Shown here: piece after piece, positions 9,702 to 18,391 of the stretch
How positions within the stretch are numbered: position 1 is the stretch's first letter
Layout: the number at the start of each line of letters is the position of its first letter
Origin: Desulfovibrionaceae bacterium
GTDB lineage: Bacteria; Desulfobacterota; Desulfovibrionia; Desulfovibrionales; Desulfovibrionaceae
Reading direction: 5' to 3'
DNA: 64,000 nt
Assembly: GCA_031082225.1 (NCBI GenBank)
Contig: JAVHLG010000008.1
Span: forward strand, 9,702-73,701
The notes under the pieces: model-generated
What the model was told of the DNA's origin: nothing
What the model saw: the letters and a program-made list of their open reading frames with translations, nothing else
Database searches by the model: none
Program-made: the position numbers and the translations under genes

Positions 9702-9906
9702 GCATGGAGGAACTGCCGGAAACATGGCCCCAGCCGCACGGCGCGCGGCCAGGGGAATCGGGCATGTTCCCGGAGGTGCCGGGAGATGCCTGGGGATGCG
9801 GTGGCCTGCTTCGGCGAGACCATGGCCTGTCGGCAGGATGCGAGGAGATGGCGGCGGGGAGGATGTCCTCCGATCATGCACGATGCGGCGGCCACCCGGG
9901 GAAACC

Positions 9907-10776
9907 ATGATGACTGGCGAATCCGAAGCGGATATCCTGCCCGATGGCGATGTGGAGATGGAGGGGGAGAAGACATACCAACGGCAGTTGCGCCTTTTCA
10001 CGAACGCATCTGTGGAAAAGGGCATGGAGCTGGTCAAGATCGGCGAGATCCTGAGCGGGCTGCGCCGTCGGGAGACGTTTTTGGACATCGGGGCAGGCGG
10101 CGGCGACCTGACCATCCCCCTGGCCGGGTCGTTTCGGAAGACCACGGTGGTGGAGCCCAATTCCCGCCAGATCGCCCATCTGCGCGGGCAACGTCCGGAA
10201 TTCGAGTGCATCCGGTCCTCCTTTGCCCAGGCGGACCTGGGGGACCGGCGTTTCGATTTCATCCTGTGCTCCCATGTCCTGTACTACATACATCCCGGCA
10301 TGTGGCTGCCCACCGTGGCCAAGATGCATGACCACCTGGCGCCGGGGGGCCGTCTGGTCCTGGTCATCCAGTCGCCCATCGGGCAGGTGGCCGAATTTTT
10401 CAACGCCTTCGCCAGCTACGATGTTCCGGTTCTGGATCTGTGGAAACATCTCGGGGAGATGTATGGGGAAGACAATCTTGCTGTGCGGTATTTTTTGAGC
10501 GACATCCGCACCACCACCCTGGACGACATGGTCGATATCGGCCTCTTTCTGCTGTGCGACCACAGGTTCCGGCTGCGCCGCGAGGAGATTGCCGGATATT
10601 TCCGGCAACGGCATGGGATTCCTGGCGGATATCGCCTCGTGCAGGACGAGATCCTGCTGTCCATCGCCAAAAGCGGAGAGCCCGGCCATGGCCTCGTCGG
10701 GTCTGAAGACGGACGGGCCCCGGCGGCCTGTCCCGGCCGGGATGGGCCTGAGCCCGGGGACGCGGCGGCCAGGTGA
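9907..10776 (+). CDS. SAM-dependent class I methyltransferase
   Basis: 289 residues from the ATG 9907, preceded by GGGG (9898-9901). Motif I, FLDIGAGGGDLTIPL, is near residue 59, and ILCSHVLYYIHP fits the post-motif region of UbiE-like enzymes. The target molecule cannot be told; the rest resembles small-molecule methyltransferases. The track ORF starts 79 codons earlier in a region without coding character. It is followed after about 70 bases by a GNAT acetyltransferase gene on the same strand, perhaps co-transcribed. Confidence 0.78.
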   Translation: MMTGESEADILPDGDVEMEGEKTYQRQLRLFTNASVEKGMELVKIGEILSGLRRRETFLDIGAGGGDLTIPLAGSFRKTTVVEPNSRQIAHLRGQRPEFECIRSSFAQADLGDRRFDFILCSHVLYYIHPGMWLPTVAKMHDHLAPGGRLVLVIQSPIGQVAEFFNAFASYDVPVLDLWKHLGEMYGEDNLAVRYFLSDIRTTTLDDMVDIGLFLLCDHRFRLRREEIAGYFRQRHGIPGGYRLVQDEILLSIAKSGEPGHGLVGSEDGRAPAACPGRDGPEPGDAAAR

Positions 10777-10845
10777 CGCCATCAGGCGGTATGGGCGGAC
10801 TGGAGGCGGCAGGCGGTCTGAAACAGCGCGCTGACGGAGGTTCAT

Positions 10846-11484
10846 ATGGTGGAGGGACTTGACAGATCGCATTTCGATGAGGTCATGGGCATATTGACTC
10901 CGGCCTTTGCCGGGCACCCGATGTTTCCGGCCGCGACCCCGTTGTCCACGGTCGCCTCGATGCTCACGGTCTTTCTCGACGTCTTTCTCATTCCCGGCGC
11001 ATCGTCCCTGTTGGGCATCCGGCGGGATGGACGGCTGGCCTGTGTGGCGCTGGCCGTCGATCCCCGGCATGAACCAAAGGGCTTTGGGCTGGCTCGGTTT
11101 TTTTTCCGGATCATGCGCATCATGGGCGCCCGGGACATGATCGGCTTCATCCGGGCGTTTTCCTCGCGTCCCAAATACGCTGCGCCGTATCTGGAGCTGT
11201 TTTTGCTGGGCACGGACCCGGCGTTCCAGAAGCAGGGGCTGGGGCGGGAGATGCTTGGGCATCTCTACCGGCATGCCGCCGTGCAGGGCTACCGGGGGCT
11301 GATCCTGGGGGCGGCCAGGGAGACCGCAGCCTATGGATTCTACGCGCGGGAGGGCTTTACCGTCGACAGCGAAACCGTCTTCCGGGGGATGGTCATCTGC
11401 AACATGCGGCGCGAGAACCAGGACCGGGACGCCTGTGCCCCCCTGTCCGCGACGTCCGCAGCGACTGCCTCCATGGAGGCTTGA
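10846..11484 (+). CDS. GNAT family N-acetyltransferase
   Basis: 212 residues. The acetyl-CoA binding motif A is clear: LGTDPAFQKQGLGREML contains the Q-x-x-G-x-G pyrophosphate loop, and the C-terminus AYGFYAREGF is the usual end of the fold. The start at 10846 has a strong GGAGG five bases upstream (ggaggttcatATG). The acceptor substrate is unknown. It sits between the methyltransferase and the CBS histidine kinase on the same strand. Confidence 0.85.
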   Translation: MVEGLDRSHFDEVMGILTPAFAGHPMFPAATPLSTVASMLTVFLDVFLIPGASSLLGIRRDGRLACVALAVDPRHEPKGFGLARFFFRIMRIMGARDMIGFIRAFSSRPKYAAPYLELFLLGTDPAFQKQGLGREMLGHLYRHAAVQGYRGLILGAARETAAYGFYAREGFTVDSETVFRGMVICNMRRENQDRDACAPLSATSAATASMEA

Positions 11485-11578
11485 ACTGGTTGGCGAAAAC
11501 GCGTAGACCATGACAGCCTGCTTCCCAGGCTTATTTCGGATGCCGACCGGGTGTGGAATCGTCTACGCTGGGAGCACC

Positions 11579-13843
11579 ATGGGAAGGAAAGAAAAGAGAA
11601 TCATCGTGCCGACTCACGTGATCACGTCCTCACAGGACATCCCTCTCGTCGATGCCGCCGAGATCATGCGGCGCAACAACATTTCATGCCTCCTGGTCAC
11701 CCGCGGCGACATGCCGGTGGGCATCCTGACAGAGCGCGACCTGGCCAGGTTTCTGGAGCGGGTCGGGGGCGAGGTCGAGGGCTATCAGGTCCGCGACGTC
11801 ATGAGCGCGGCCGTGGTGACCATCCTCGAAAGCGAAGACTTGTTTGCGGCCTATTCCCTGATGTGCGGAAAAAACATCCGCCATCTGGTCGTCGTGGACG
11901 AGCAGGGCCGGGCCGTGGGGATCAAGACCTTTTCCGACCTCATGCGCCGCCTGGGCGAGGAATATCTGTCCGAAATCAAGACCGTGGGCGAGGTCATGAC
12001 CCGCAACGTCCTGACCTTGGGGCCGGACCAGACGGTCCGGCAGGCCCTCCAGGTCATGGGCCAGCGCGGCGTGAGTTGCGTGCTGGTTGTTGAAGGGGAT
12101 ATCCCGGTCGGCATCCTTACCGAGCGCGACCTGGCCCGGCTGGTCTCCTTCGACCGTTCGGCCGGGGCCCGGGAGGTCCAGGAGGTCATGAGCGCGCCGG
12201 TGTCTTCCATCGGCCCGGAGACCTACGCCTTTGAGGCCGTGGCCAGGATGGAGAGCCAGGGCGTCAGGCATCAGGCCGTCACCGACGAGGCCGGTCGGCT
12301 TTTGGGACTTATCACCCAGACCGATCTCGTGGCCACGCTGGTCAACCGGTACGCGCAACTGGAGTTCATGGTCCGCAAGCGTACCCGGCAGTTGGTGCGC
12401 AAAAACGAGGAGCTGGAATATTCCAACCAGCAGTTGCGGCACCTGGATGAGATGAAGTCGGCTTTTTTGAGCTCCGTCTCCCACGAACTGCGCACCCCCC
12501 TGACCTCGCTTTTGGGGTTTGCCAAGATCACGGGCCGCATCTTTTCCGAACGCTTCGCCCCCCTGGTCGGCGACAGTCCGACGCTTGTGAAATTCAGCCA
12601 GCGCATCTCCCGCAACCTGGAGGTCATGACCCAGGAAGGGGAGCGCATGACGCGGCTCATCAACGATTTCCTGGATTTGACCAAGATCGAGGCCGGACGG
12701 GTCGAATGGCGCGACAAGCTGATTCCGGTGACGGATTTCGTGCTGCATGCCTGCCATGCCGTGCGCGGGCAGTTCGAGGCCAAGCCCGAGGTGGAGTTGC
12801 GTACCCATGTGGCCGAGGGTCTGCCCCAGGTCTACGTGGATGTGGACCGCATGCTCCAGGTCATGGTCAACCTGCTCTCCAACGCGGCCAAATTCACCGA
12901 CAACGGCGCGGTCACGGTTTCGGCGGTCAATGTCGATGACGCCTTTGTGGAGATACGGGTCGAGGACACCGGAAACGGCATCCCGCCCCAATCCCTGCAA
13001 AAGGTTTTTGACAAGTTCCACCAGCTTGAACAGCGCGGCATTGAAGGCCAGGCCGAGGGAACCGGGCTTGGCCTGGCCATCTGCAAGGAAATCATCCAGC
13101 ACTATGGCGGCCGCATCTGGGTCGAATCCGAGCCCGGCAAGGGCAGCGCCTTCAAGTTCCGGCTGCCTGCCTCAAGGTCGTCGCGCACCGAATATGCGGG
13201 ACTGCTCACCGGGGTGCCCTCGGACGGCGGTGACGAGGCCGACCCCCTTGTGCTGGCCGTGGACGACAGCCCGGGCATCCGCGACTACCTGGAGCAGCTC
13301 TTCCGGGATGACGGGTTCCGCATCGTCACCGTGGGCGACGGCCAGACGGCGCTCAAGGCGGCCGGGGAGATGCTGCCCCGGTGCATCGTCATGGATCTCA
13401 TGATGCCCGGGATCGAAGGCAGCGAGGCCATCCGTCGCCTGCGCGAGAATCCGGCCACCGAAAACATCCCCGTGGTGGTGCTCTCGGCCTATCCCCACCG
13501 CAGTCAGGCCGGAGGCGACGTGGCCCTGCCCAAGCCCGTGGACGAAGAGCAATTGCTGCAGACCGTCCGGGGGCTCATCAGAGGAGGCCGCATCAAGGGG
13601 CGCAAGTGCATCCTCGTTCCCAATCCCAAGGGCCAGGGCAACATGCTTATGATCTCCGCCGGAAAGCTGCGCTACATCCGCCCCGAGGAGTTGCAGGAGA
13701 ATTTTACGCAGCGTTTCAGCGGCACCATGTTCCTGTCCGGCGACGCCACGGACCAACTGATGCTGCGCAAGCTTTCCGAGATCGACGACGTGGTGGTCAT
13801 GATCCTGCCTGAAAACCAGACCGACGAGGGGGCCGCCCCGTAA
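11579..13843 (+). CDS. CBS-domain hybrid sensor histidine kinase with receiver
   Basis: 754-residue cytoplasmic two-component protein with no membrane segment. Four CBS repeats (two pairs, repeated units such as PVGILTERDLARF and DVMSAAVVT) fill about residues 5-255. Then comes a short coiled linker, a dimerisation domain with phospho-acceptor H302 (SVSHELRTPL), an HATPase domain (DTGNGIPPQSL, EGTGLGLAICKEI), and a receiver with acceptor D606 (VMDLMMPG) and lysine in LPKPVDEE. About 90 further residues follow the receiver without a recognised domain. CBS pairs commonly bind adenine nucleotides, so it may sense energy state (inference). Start at 11579 chosen for GGGAGC upstream; 11510 is the alternative. 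No response regulator partner is adjacent. Confidence 0.88.
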   Translation: MGRKEKRIIVPTHVITSSQDIPLVDAAEIMRRNNISCLLVTRGDMPVGILTERDLARFLERVGGEVEGYQVRDVMSAAVVTILESEDLFAAYSLMCGKNIRHLVVVDEQGRAVGIKTFSDLMRRLGEEYLSEIKTVGEVMTRNVLTLGPDQTVRQALQVMGQRGVSCVLVVEGDIPVGILTERDLARLVSFDRSAGAREVQEVMSAPVSSIGPETYAFEAVARMESQGVRHQAVTDEAGRLLGLITQTDLVATLVNRYAQLEFMVRKRTRQLVRKNEELEYSNQQLRHLDEMKSAFLSSVSHELRTPLTSLLGFAKITGRIFSERFAPLVGDSPTLVKFSQRISRNLEVMTQEGERMTRLINDFLDLTKIEAGRVEWRDKLIPVTDFVLHACHAVRGQFEAKPEVELRTHVAEGLPQVYVDVDRMLQVMVNLLSNAAKFTDNGAVTVSAVNVDDAFVEIRVEDTGNGIPPQSLQKVFDKFHQLEQRGIEGQAEGTGLGLAICKEIIQHYGGRIWVESEPGKGSAFKFRLPASRSSRTEYAGLLTGVPSDGGDEADPLVLAVDDSPGIRDYLEQLFRDDGFRIVTVGDGQTALKAAGEMLPRCIVMDLMMPGIEGSEAIRRLRENPATENIPVVVLSAYPHRSQAGGDVALPKPVDEEQLLQTVRGLIRGGRIKGRKCILVPNPKGQGNMLMISAGKLRYIRPEELQENFTQRFSGTMFLSGDATDQLMLRKLSEIDDVVVMILPENQTDEGAAP

Positions 13844-14049
13844 CCGGCTGATCCCGGGAACGGCCGGTGAGCGACGGTTTGCCTGCGCCTGAGGCAAGGA
13901 CGCCGCCGGGATCCGGCGGGTGCGTCTTCCCCGGACTGCCCGAGCCTTGCAAGACGGGCGGCCTTCGCCGCAGGTGGGCCGACGGGTGCGATATGCAGGG
14001 GCAGACAGGGACGGACACGTGCGGACAGGGGCGGACACGTGCTGAAGCG

Positions 14050-14949
14050 TCAGTTGAGGATGTACCGCATGGGGTTGACCGCAACGCCGTTGACCCGGAC
14101 CTCGTAATGCAGATGGGGCCCGGTGCTGCGCCCTGAGTCGCCGACAAAGCCGATGACGTCCCCGCGGGAGACGGCCTGTCCCCGGGCCACGGTGAACTCG
14201 CGCAGGTGGCTGTAGCTGGTGGAGATCCCGCCCGGATGCTCGATGGTCACGGAGGGGCCGGTTCCCTGGCCTTCTCCGACAAACGACACGTTTCCCGCCG
14301 CTGTGGCGTACACCGTGGCCCCCAGGGTGGTGCTGATGTCCAGGCCCTTGTGGAGTTCCTTGCGGCCGGTGAAGGGCGAGACGCGTTCGCCGAATTCCGA
14401 GGAGATCCATCCCTGGGTGGGCCAGATGGTCGGCGTGGAACTGAAATAGTCCTTTTTCTCGTTGAGCAGGGCCAGGATCCTGTCTTGTTCGAGCCGTTCT
14501 AAAGTGGCCTGGGTACCCAGGTCGTGCAGGAACTTGTGGAGGTTCCTGGCGAGCATTTCCTGGCGGTAGAGGGGGATGTACTTCTTGGTGAAGTCCTGAT
14601 CCCCTTCCTCGGGCTGCGGGCTGACGTTGCGCGGTTCCTGGTCCAGGTTGATCATGACCCTCAGTTTGGCGTCGAATTCCCGTATGCGCTGCAGGTCGGT
14701 TTCAATGCCTTTGATTTTTTCCGAAAGGCTTAAAAGCTGGGATTTCTGTTCCTGTATGGTCTTTTCCGATGCGGCCAACTCGCGCTCTTTCCGAGTGTAG
14801 TCGGCATAATAGGACATAAGGACGATGTTTGCCGCGACCATGACGGCGATGCCCAGAAGGGTCAGAAAAAAAAGCCAGCCCCGAAGTCGCAGTTTTCGGT
14901 AAACGCCGTGCTGGTCTTTGAAGATGACGATTTGATAATCGCGAAGCAT
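14050..14949 (-). CDS. M23 family metallopeptidase (murein endopeptidase-like)
   Basis: 299 residues. One N-terminal membrane anchor (about residues 24-47, GWLFFLTLLGIAVMVAAN), a coiled coil (RKERELAASEKTIQEQKSQ and on), then a C-terminal LytM/M23 domain with metal ligands in HKGLDIST and in the HLHYEV motif. This architecture fits a periplasmic peptidoglycan hydrolase or a degenerate activator of one; the visible HxxxD and HxH suggest an intact zinc site. It may act in cell elongation or division. It is transcribed convergently with the CBS kinase, 206 bases away. Confidence 0.88.
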   Translation of the reverse strand: MLRDYQIVIFKDQHGVYRKLRLRGWLFFLTLLGIAVMVAANIVLMSYYADYTRKERELAASEKTIQEQKSQLLSLSEKIKGIETDLQRIREFDAKLRVMINLDQEPRNVSPQPEEGDQDFTKKYIPLYRQEMLARNLHKFLHDLGTQATLERLEQDRILALLNEKKDYFSSTPTIWPTQGWISSEFGERVSPFTGRKELHKGLDISTTLGATVYATAAGNVSFVGEGQGTGPSVTIEHPGGISTSYSHLREFTVARGQAVSRGDVIGFVGDSGRSTGPHLHYEVRVNGVAVNPMRYILN

Positions 14950-15097
14950 GTCGTGTCGTTTTGCGGCCTGGCTGCCCGTTTAGCAGGGAACGGTCAGCGC
15001 TGCTGGATTTGAAAAGACGCCACCCGGGGAGTCGGGGGGACGGATTGTCCGGAACGCTTCGAGCGACGAGGTCGGGCAGTCCTCAGACCGCAAAACG

Positions 15098-15898
15098 CTA
15101 CCCACGAGCCGCATCCTTGTCAAGTTGCCAACGGCGAAGGGCGTTTACGACGTTGGTCCGGGCCGTTTTGTCCATGCTCGGGCATCCCGCCAGCCAGGTG
15201 GCGACCTCCAGGCGTTTGGACCGCTTGGAATGCGGGCATGGGTTTTCCCAGACGGGCAGGGCCCAATCCCGGCTGGCCCGGATGATCTGTTTCTTGTCCA
15301 CCAAAAGCAGGGGCCGGATGACCGTCAGCCGTCCGGAAAAAAAGGATTCCCGGGCGGACATGCCGTCCACCCGGCCGCCCTGGAACAGGTTCATGAAAAA
15401 GGTGGCGGCCAGGTCGTCGGCGTTGTGCCCGAAGGCCAGGTGGGTCAGCCGGTACTGTCGGCACAGTTCGAAGAGGCGTTTGCGGCGCAACCAGGCGCAA
15501 TAAAAGCATGGGGAGTTTTTGCGGTTTTCCGGGGAGTGGGCGCGCGGACCGTGGTCGGTGACCTCGATGTGGGCGGCGATGCCAAGCGCCGTGCACAGCC
15601 CGGCCAGGGGGGCGTGGTTGGCCGGATCGAATCCCGGGTTGAGGTGCAGGGCCATAAGTTCGGTGGAAAAGGGCACGATGCGTTGCCTGGCCCGCATGAC
15701 CCGCACCAGCACCATGCTGTCCACGCCGCCGGACACCGCCACACCGACCCGGGCCCCGGGGGAGAGCCCTCCGGTATGCATGAGCAGCTTCCCGGCCTTG
15801 GCCACGCAGAATTTCTGGGCGTAGGTCGGATTTTTATCCTGAAGCCGCACCTCGTGCATGGCGGCGCGTTCCGCGGAGAACTGGTCCTTCATGCCCAT
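15098..15898 (-). CDS. TtcA-like tRNA 2-thiocytidine synthetase (PP-loop ATPase)
   Basis: 266 residues. The PP-loop SGGVDS (VAVSGGVDSMVLV) activates the tRNA base with ATP. A CxxC pair follows (CFYC), then a region strongly TtcA-like (LTHLAFGHNADDLAATFFMNLFQGG is quoted in part only: FGHNADDLAATFF) and IRPLLLVDKKQII. TtcA adds sulfur to C32 of some tRNAs using a 4Fe-4S cluster held by three cysteines. Here the third cysteine would be that of ENPCPH, where TtcA proteins usually read CNLCG. TilS is an alternative but lacks the CxxC. The start at 15898 is the first in frame; the ATG at residue 14 is possible too. Confidence 0.7.
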   Translation of the reverse strand: MGMKDQFSAERAAMHEVRLQDKNPTYAQKFCVAKAGKLLMHTGGLSPGARVGVAVSGGVDSMVLVRVMRARQRIVPFSTELMALHLNPGFDPANHAPLAGLCTALGIAAHIEVTDHGPRAHSPENRKNSPCFYCAWLRRKRLFELCRQYRLTHLAFGHNADDLAATFFMNLFQGGRVDGMSARESFFSGRLTVIRPLLLVDKKQIIRASRDWALPVWENPCPHSKRSKRLEVATWLAGCPSMDKTARTNVVNALRRWQLDKDAARG

Positions 15899-15977
15899 GG
15901 TCCCGGGGAGGAGGGGGAATGCGACGGGGCGAGATCCCGACAGGCGGGGCGCCGCCAGGGGAGCAGGAGCCGCACGG

Positions 15978-16826
15978 CTATTCCTTGCCCAGCAGGATGT
16001 CGCGGATTTCGGAAAAGTGCTCGATGGCGCTCTCCATGACCCGTTCCATGACCTCCGCCGTCAGGCCCAGCCTGGCGAACACCGTCTCGCTCGGGGCGTA
16101 GTGCATGCCGTCGTAGCCAAGCCCGATGCCGGTCATCTTGGCGATGACGTCTCCGGCGTGGACCAGATCCAGGGCCAGGTCGCGCACGGGGGCGGCGTCG
16201 GGATCCAGACGATGCCGCACCACATAGACGATGGGTTCGGGGAGCTTCCAATGCTCGAGGAGCAGGGCCCCGAGTTCGCCATGGTCGATGCCCAGCACCG
16301 CCCGCTCGGCCTTCTCGAAGGGGATTCCCTGGGAATAGGCCAGTTCCATGATCGGTTCCGCATTGACGGCCAGAAACGCCCCGAGGACGACCTTGCCGAT
16401 GTTTACCAAAAGGCCTGCGGTGAAGGTGTGCGGGGGAGGCGTCAGGCCGAGTTCCCCGGCCAACTGCTCCGAGGCCACGGCCAGGGCCGCCGAATGCTCC
16501 AGGAGCTGCCCCGGGGGCAGGCCGTAGCCTTTGATCTCGTATCTGGCGAAGGGGGCCACGCCCGAGGCCAGGACCATCTGGTAGACCCGCTGCATTCCCA
16601 GACGCATGATGGCGTCCTTGACCGTGGTCACGTCGCCGTGGCCTCCGAAAAAGGCGGAATTGGCCATGCGCAGCAGATTGACGGTCAGGCCTGGCTCGTA
16701 TTCGATGAACCTGGCCAGTTGCAGCATGGTGGCGTCCGGATCGTTGATGATCGACATGATCTTCTGCACCGGCATGGGCATCTGGGGCACGGCCAGAGCC
16801 TTGGCGATGATCTCTTGGCGTTTCAT
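15978..16826 (-). CDS. HDOD domain protein
   Basis: 282 residues. An HDOD domain covers nearly the whole protein, recognisable from PMPVQKIMSIINDPDATMLQLARFIEYEPGL in the N-terminal half (first part PMPVQKIMSII) and LLRMANSAFFGG, then IMRLGMQRVYQMVLASG. HDOD proteins are HD-like regulators without the full phosphohydrolase residues and often act in chemotaxis or signalling. The ATG overlaps the cheD stop codon by four bases (shared ATGA), so the two are translationally coupled, which ties this protein to chemotaxis adaptation. Confidence 0.85.
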   Translation of the reverse strand: MKRQEIIAKALAVPQMPMPVQKIMSIINDPDATMLQLARFIEYEPGLTVNLLRMANSAFFGGHGDVTTVKDAIMRLGMQRVYQMVLASGVAPFARYEIKGYGLPPGQLLEHSAALAVASEQLAGELGLTPPPHTFTAGLLVNIGKVVLGAFLAVNAEPIMELAYSQGIPFEKAERAVLGIDHGELGALLLEHWKLPEPIVYVVRHRLDPDAAPVRDLALDLVHAGDVIAKMTGIGLGYDGMHYAPSETVFARLGLTAEVMERVMESAIEHFSEIRDILLGKE

Positions 16827-17299
16827 ATTTCCCAGCTTTTCCCGCAGGAGCTGATCAACACGCGCCCGGAATCCATGTACAGACGAACCGTCCTGGGGAT
16901 GGAGCCGCCCACGTCGGAGCCGGACAGGCGAAGATGGTTGTGGTCCAGGAGTTTGTGCAATGCGGCGAGATTCGCCGCACCGGTGTCGAAGGAGTTGGAG
17001 ACGTTCATCATCCGGCCGCAGCCTGCGGCCTTGATGACCATCCGTTCGCGTTTGGCCCCCTTGGCGTACATGGCCTTGATCATGTGCGGCACGCCGGTGT
17101 TGACGTACATGCAGGGATTGAGGCTCTTCCCTTCGCGGGCCTCCCGGGCCATGGGGAGCAGGCAGTGGATGAGGCCTCCCACGCCGGCGCCCGGGTCAAA
17201 GACCACGAGCCCCAGACAGGAACCCAGGGAATGGGTGACCAGGATGTGGTTTGCCCGGGTGGTGACCCGCATGTCCGATATGCCGACGACGATTTCCAT
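16823..17299 (-). CDS. cheD: Chemoreceptor glutamine deamidase CheD
   Basis: 158 residues from ATG 17299, the usual CheD length. Catalytic Cys lies in THSLGSCLG and catalytic His in GGLIHCLLP, followed by NVSNSFDTGAAN and GGSIPRTVRLY, all typical. CheD deamidates glutamines in chemoreceptors and takes part in adaptation, often with CheC. No cheC is in the window. The track start at 17470 adds 57 residues of GC-rich sequence without support. The gene's stop overlaps the HDOD start. Target receptors may include the MCP at the left edge or others elsewhere. Confidence 0.9.
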   Translation of the reverse strand: MEIVVGISDMRVTTRANHILVTHSLGSCLGLVVFDPGAGVGGLIHCLLPMAREAREGKSLNPCMYVNTGVPHMIKAMYAKGAKRERMVIKAAGCGRMMNVSNSFDTGAANLAALHKLLDHNHLRLSGSDVGGSIPRTVRLYMDSGRVLISSCGKSWEI

Positions 17300-17502
17300 G
17301 ACTGGTCCGATAAGCGGTCCTTTCGCCTCGTAACGAGCCGGGGCAGGCCCTATAGCCGCAATCCCGGCCGGAGACAAGCGGTGTCCGACCCGTGGCGCAA
17401 CACGCCCTGTGGGGCATGGTCTCCCGCTGTGGCGCGCCAGTAGGCGACGTACGGCAGCGCAGTCAAACAACAGGGAACCATGCGGAATGTCCTTTGCCTG
17501 GG

Positions 17503-17829
17503 TCAGGTTTTTTGCACGAGCAATCTGACGAAAAAAAAGAAACCGGCCACGAACATCAAAAAGAAAATCATGTTGTAGACATGATATCTGTTCTTGCAGC
17601 GCCTGCGCTCCTGCAGAAAATCGTCGATCTCCTCGTCGGTCATGTGGGACTTTTCCCGGAGCGTCATGCGCTCGTATGCGACATAGTCCTCGTCTTCGTA
17701 TTTGATCAGAAACCGATGGCGGTTTATAAAGAACGCATAATAAAAAAGATAAATGATAAGAAAAAGACCGAGCAGATAGTGCAGATCGTCGTAAAGGATC
17801 ATGAGCGGACCGGGCATCTGTCGCGCCAT
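17503..17829 (-). CDS. Small two-span membrane protein, unknown
   Basis: 108 residues (start could also be ATG 17817 or 17802). Hydrophobic segment one is YLLGLFLIIYLFYYAFFI, then a charged middle (EDEDYVAYERMTLREKSHMTDEEIDDFLQERRR), and segment two is MIFFLMFVAGFFFFVRLLV near the C-terminus. The charged loop probably faces the cytoplasm. No family is recognised. It follows the 47-residue membrane protein at 17857-18000 by 28 bases, so the two may be one operon and may form a small membrane complex. GC content is lower than in its neighbours. Confidence 0.6.
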   Translation of the reverse strand: MARQMPGPLMILYDDLHYLLGLFLIIYLFYYAFFINRHRFLIKYEDEDYVAYERMTLREKSHMTDEEIDDFLQERRRCKNRYHVYNMIFFLMFVAGFFFFVRLLVQKT

Positions 17830-17856
17830 GTCCGGCCGGGATGCAGCGTGGTCATC

Positions 17857-18000
17857 TCACGGTGCGCCATGGTCGTTGCGCCTGTTCGGTTTGGATCGAT
17901 CAGCATCTTTTCGTTCTATACGGAAGCGAATCCAAAATAGCAACAGCGCAAAGACTGTAAACACGATCCCGAAGACGAGGGGGGCAAACCAGTTGTCCAT
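17857..18000 (-). CDS. Tiny single-span membrane protein (47 aa)
   Basis: 47 residues from ATG 18000, which has GGAG eight bases upstream (tggagcaacgacATG); the longer track ORF from 18066 ignores this. One membrane helix, FGIVFTVFALLLFWIRF, then a basic tail ending in RKDADRSKPNRRNDHGAP (positive-inside). No known family. The size and layout resemble small accessory subunits of membrane complexes, but nothing in the context names one. Its gene directly precedes the 108-residue membrane protein on the same strand. Confidence 0.55.
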   Translation of the reverse strand: MDNWFAPLVFGIVFTVFALLLFWIRFRIERKDADRSKPNRRNDHGAP

Positions 18001-18391
18001 GTCGTTGCTCCATCTCGGACACAAGCGCCCGGACAGGAACGCAGGCCCGTTTCCCCGGGCGGCCATGGGGCAGCCTGCCCGGACCGGGCTTTACGGCGGG
18101 GCCGTATGTGAGGGAAGACGCGATCGAGTGTGCCAAAGGATGGCAGGCGGCGCAACCGGTTCCTCACCTGGTGGCGACGGCCATCCCCGTCACTGGCGGC
18201 CTGACGGCGCAACTGCCCGGCCGCCCCCGGTTTCCCGCCTGGCGGCGACGGACATCGCTGCGGGGAGCGCCATGGTTTCGTGATGGTTTTGTCATCACGG
18301 CGCGGTGGACATGGGGCCGCGAAGGGCTTAAGCGATCCGGTGGGATTCGCCATTTCCGCCAACCGGACCACGATTGGAGCCCAAACACGCC
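18001..18391. other. Divergent spacer with a 7-bp inverted repeat
   Basis: About 390 bases between the two tiny membrane protein genes (minus) and dedA (plus). GC-rich, no convincing ORF. It holds CGTGATG (18279-18285) and CATCACG (18293-18299), perfect 7-base arms around GTTTTGT, about 100 bases before dedA; it could be an operator or a weak hairpin. Confidence 0.35.

Noticed and set aside
14009-14043. Direct repeat GGCGGACACGTGC / GACGGACACGTGC before the M23 gene end
   Set aside because: Only two short copies; no structural or regulatory context to support a feature.
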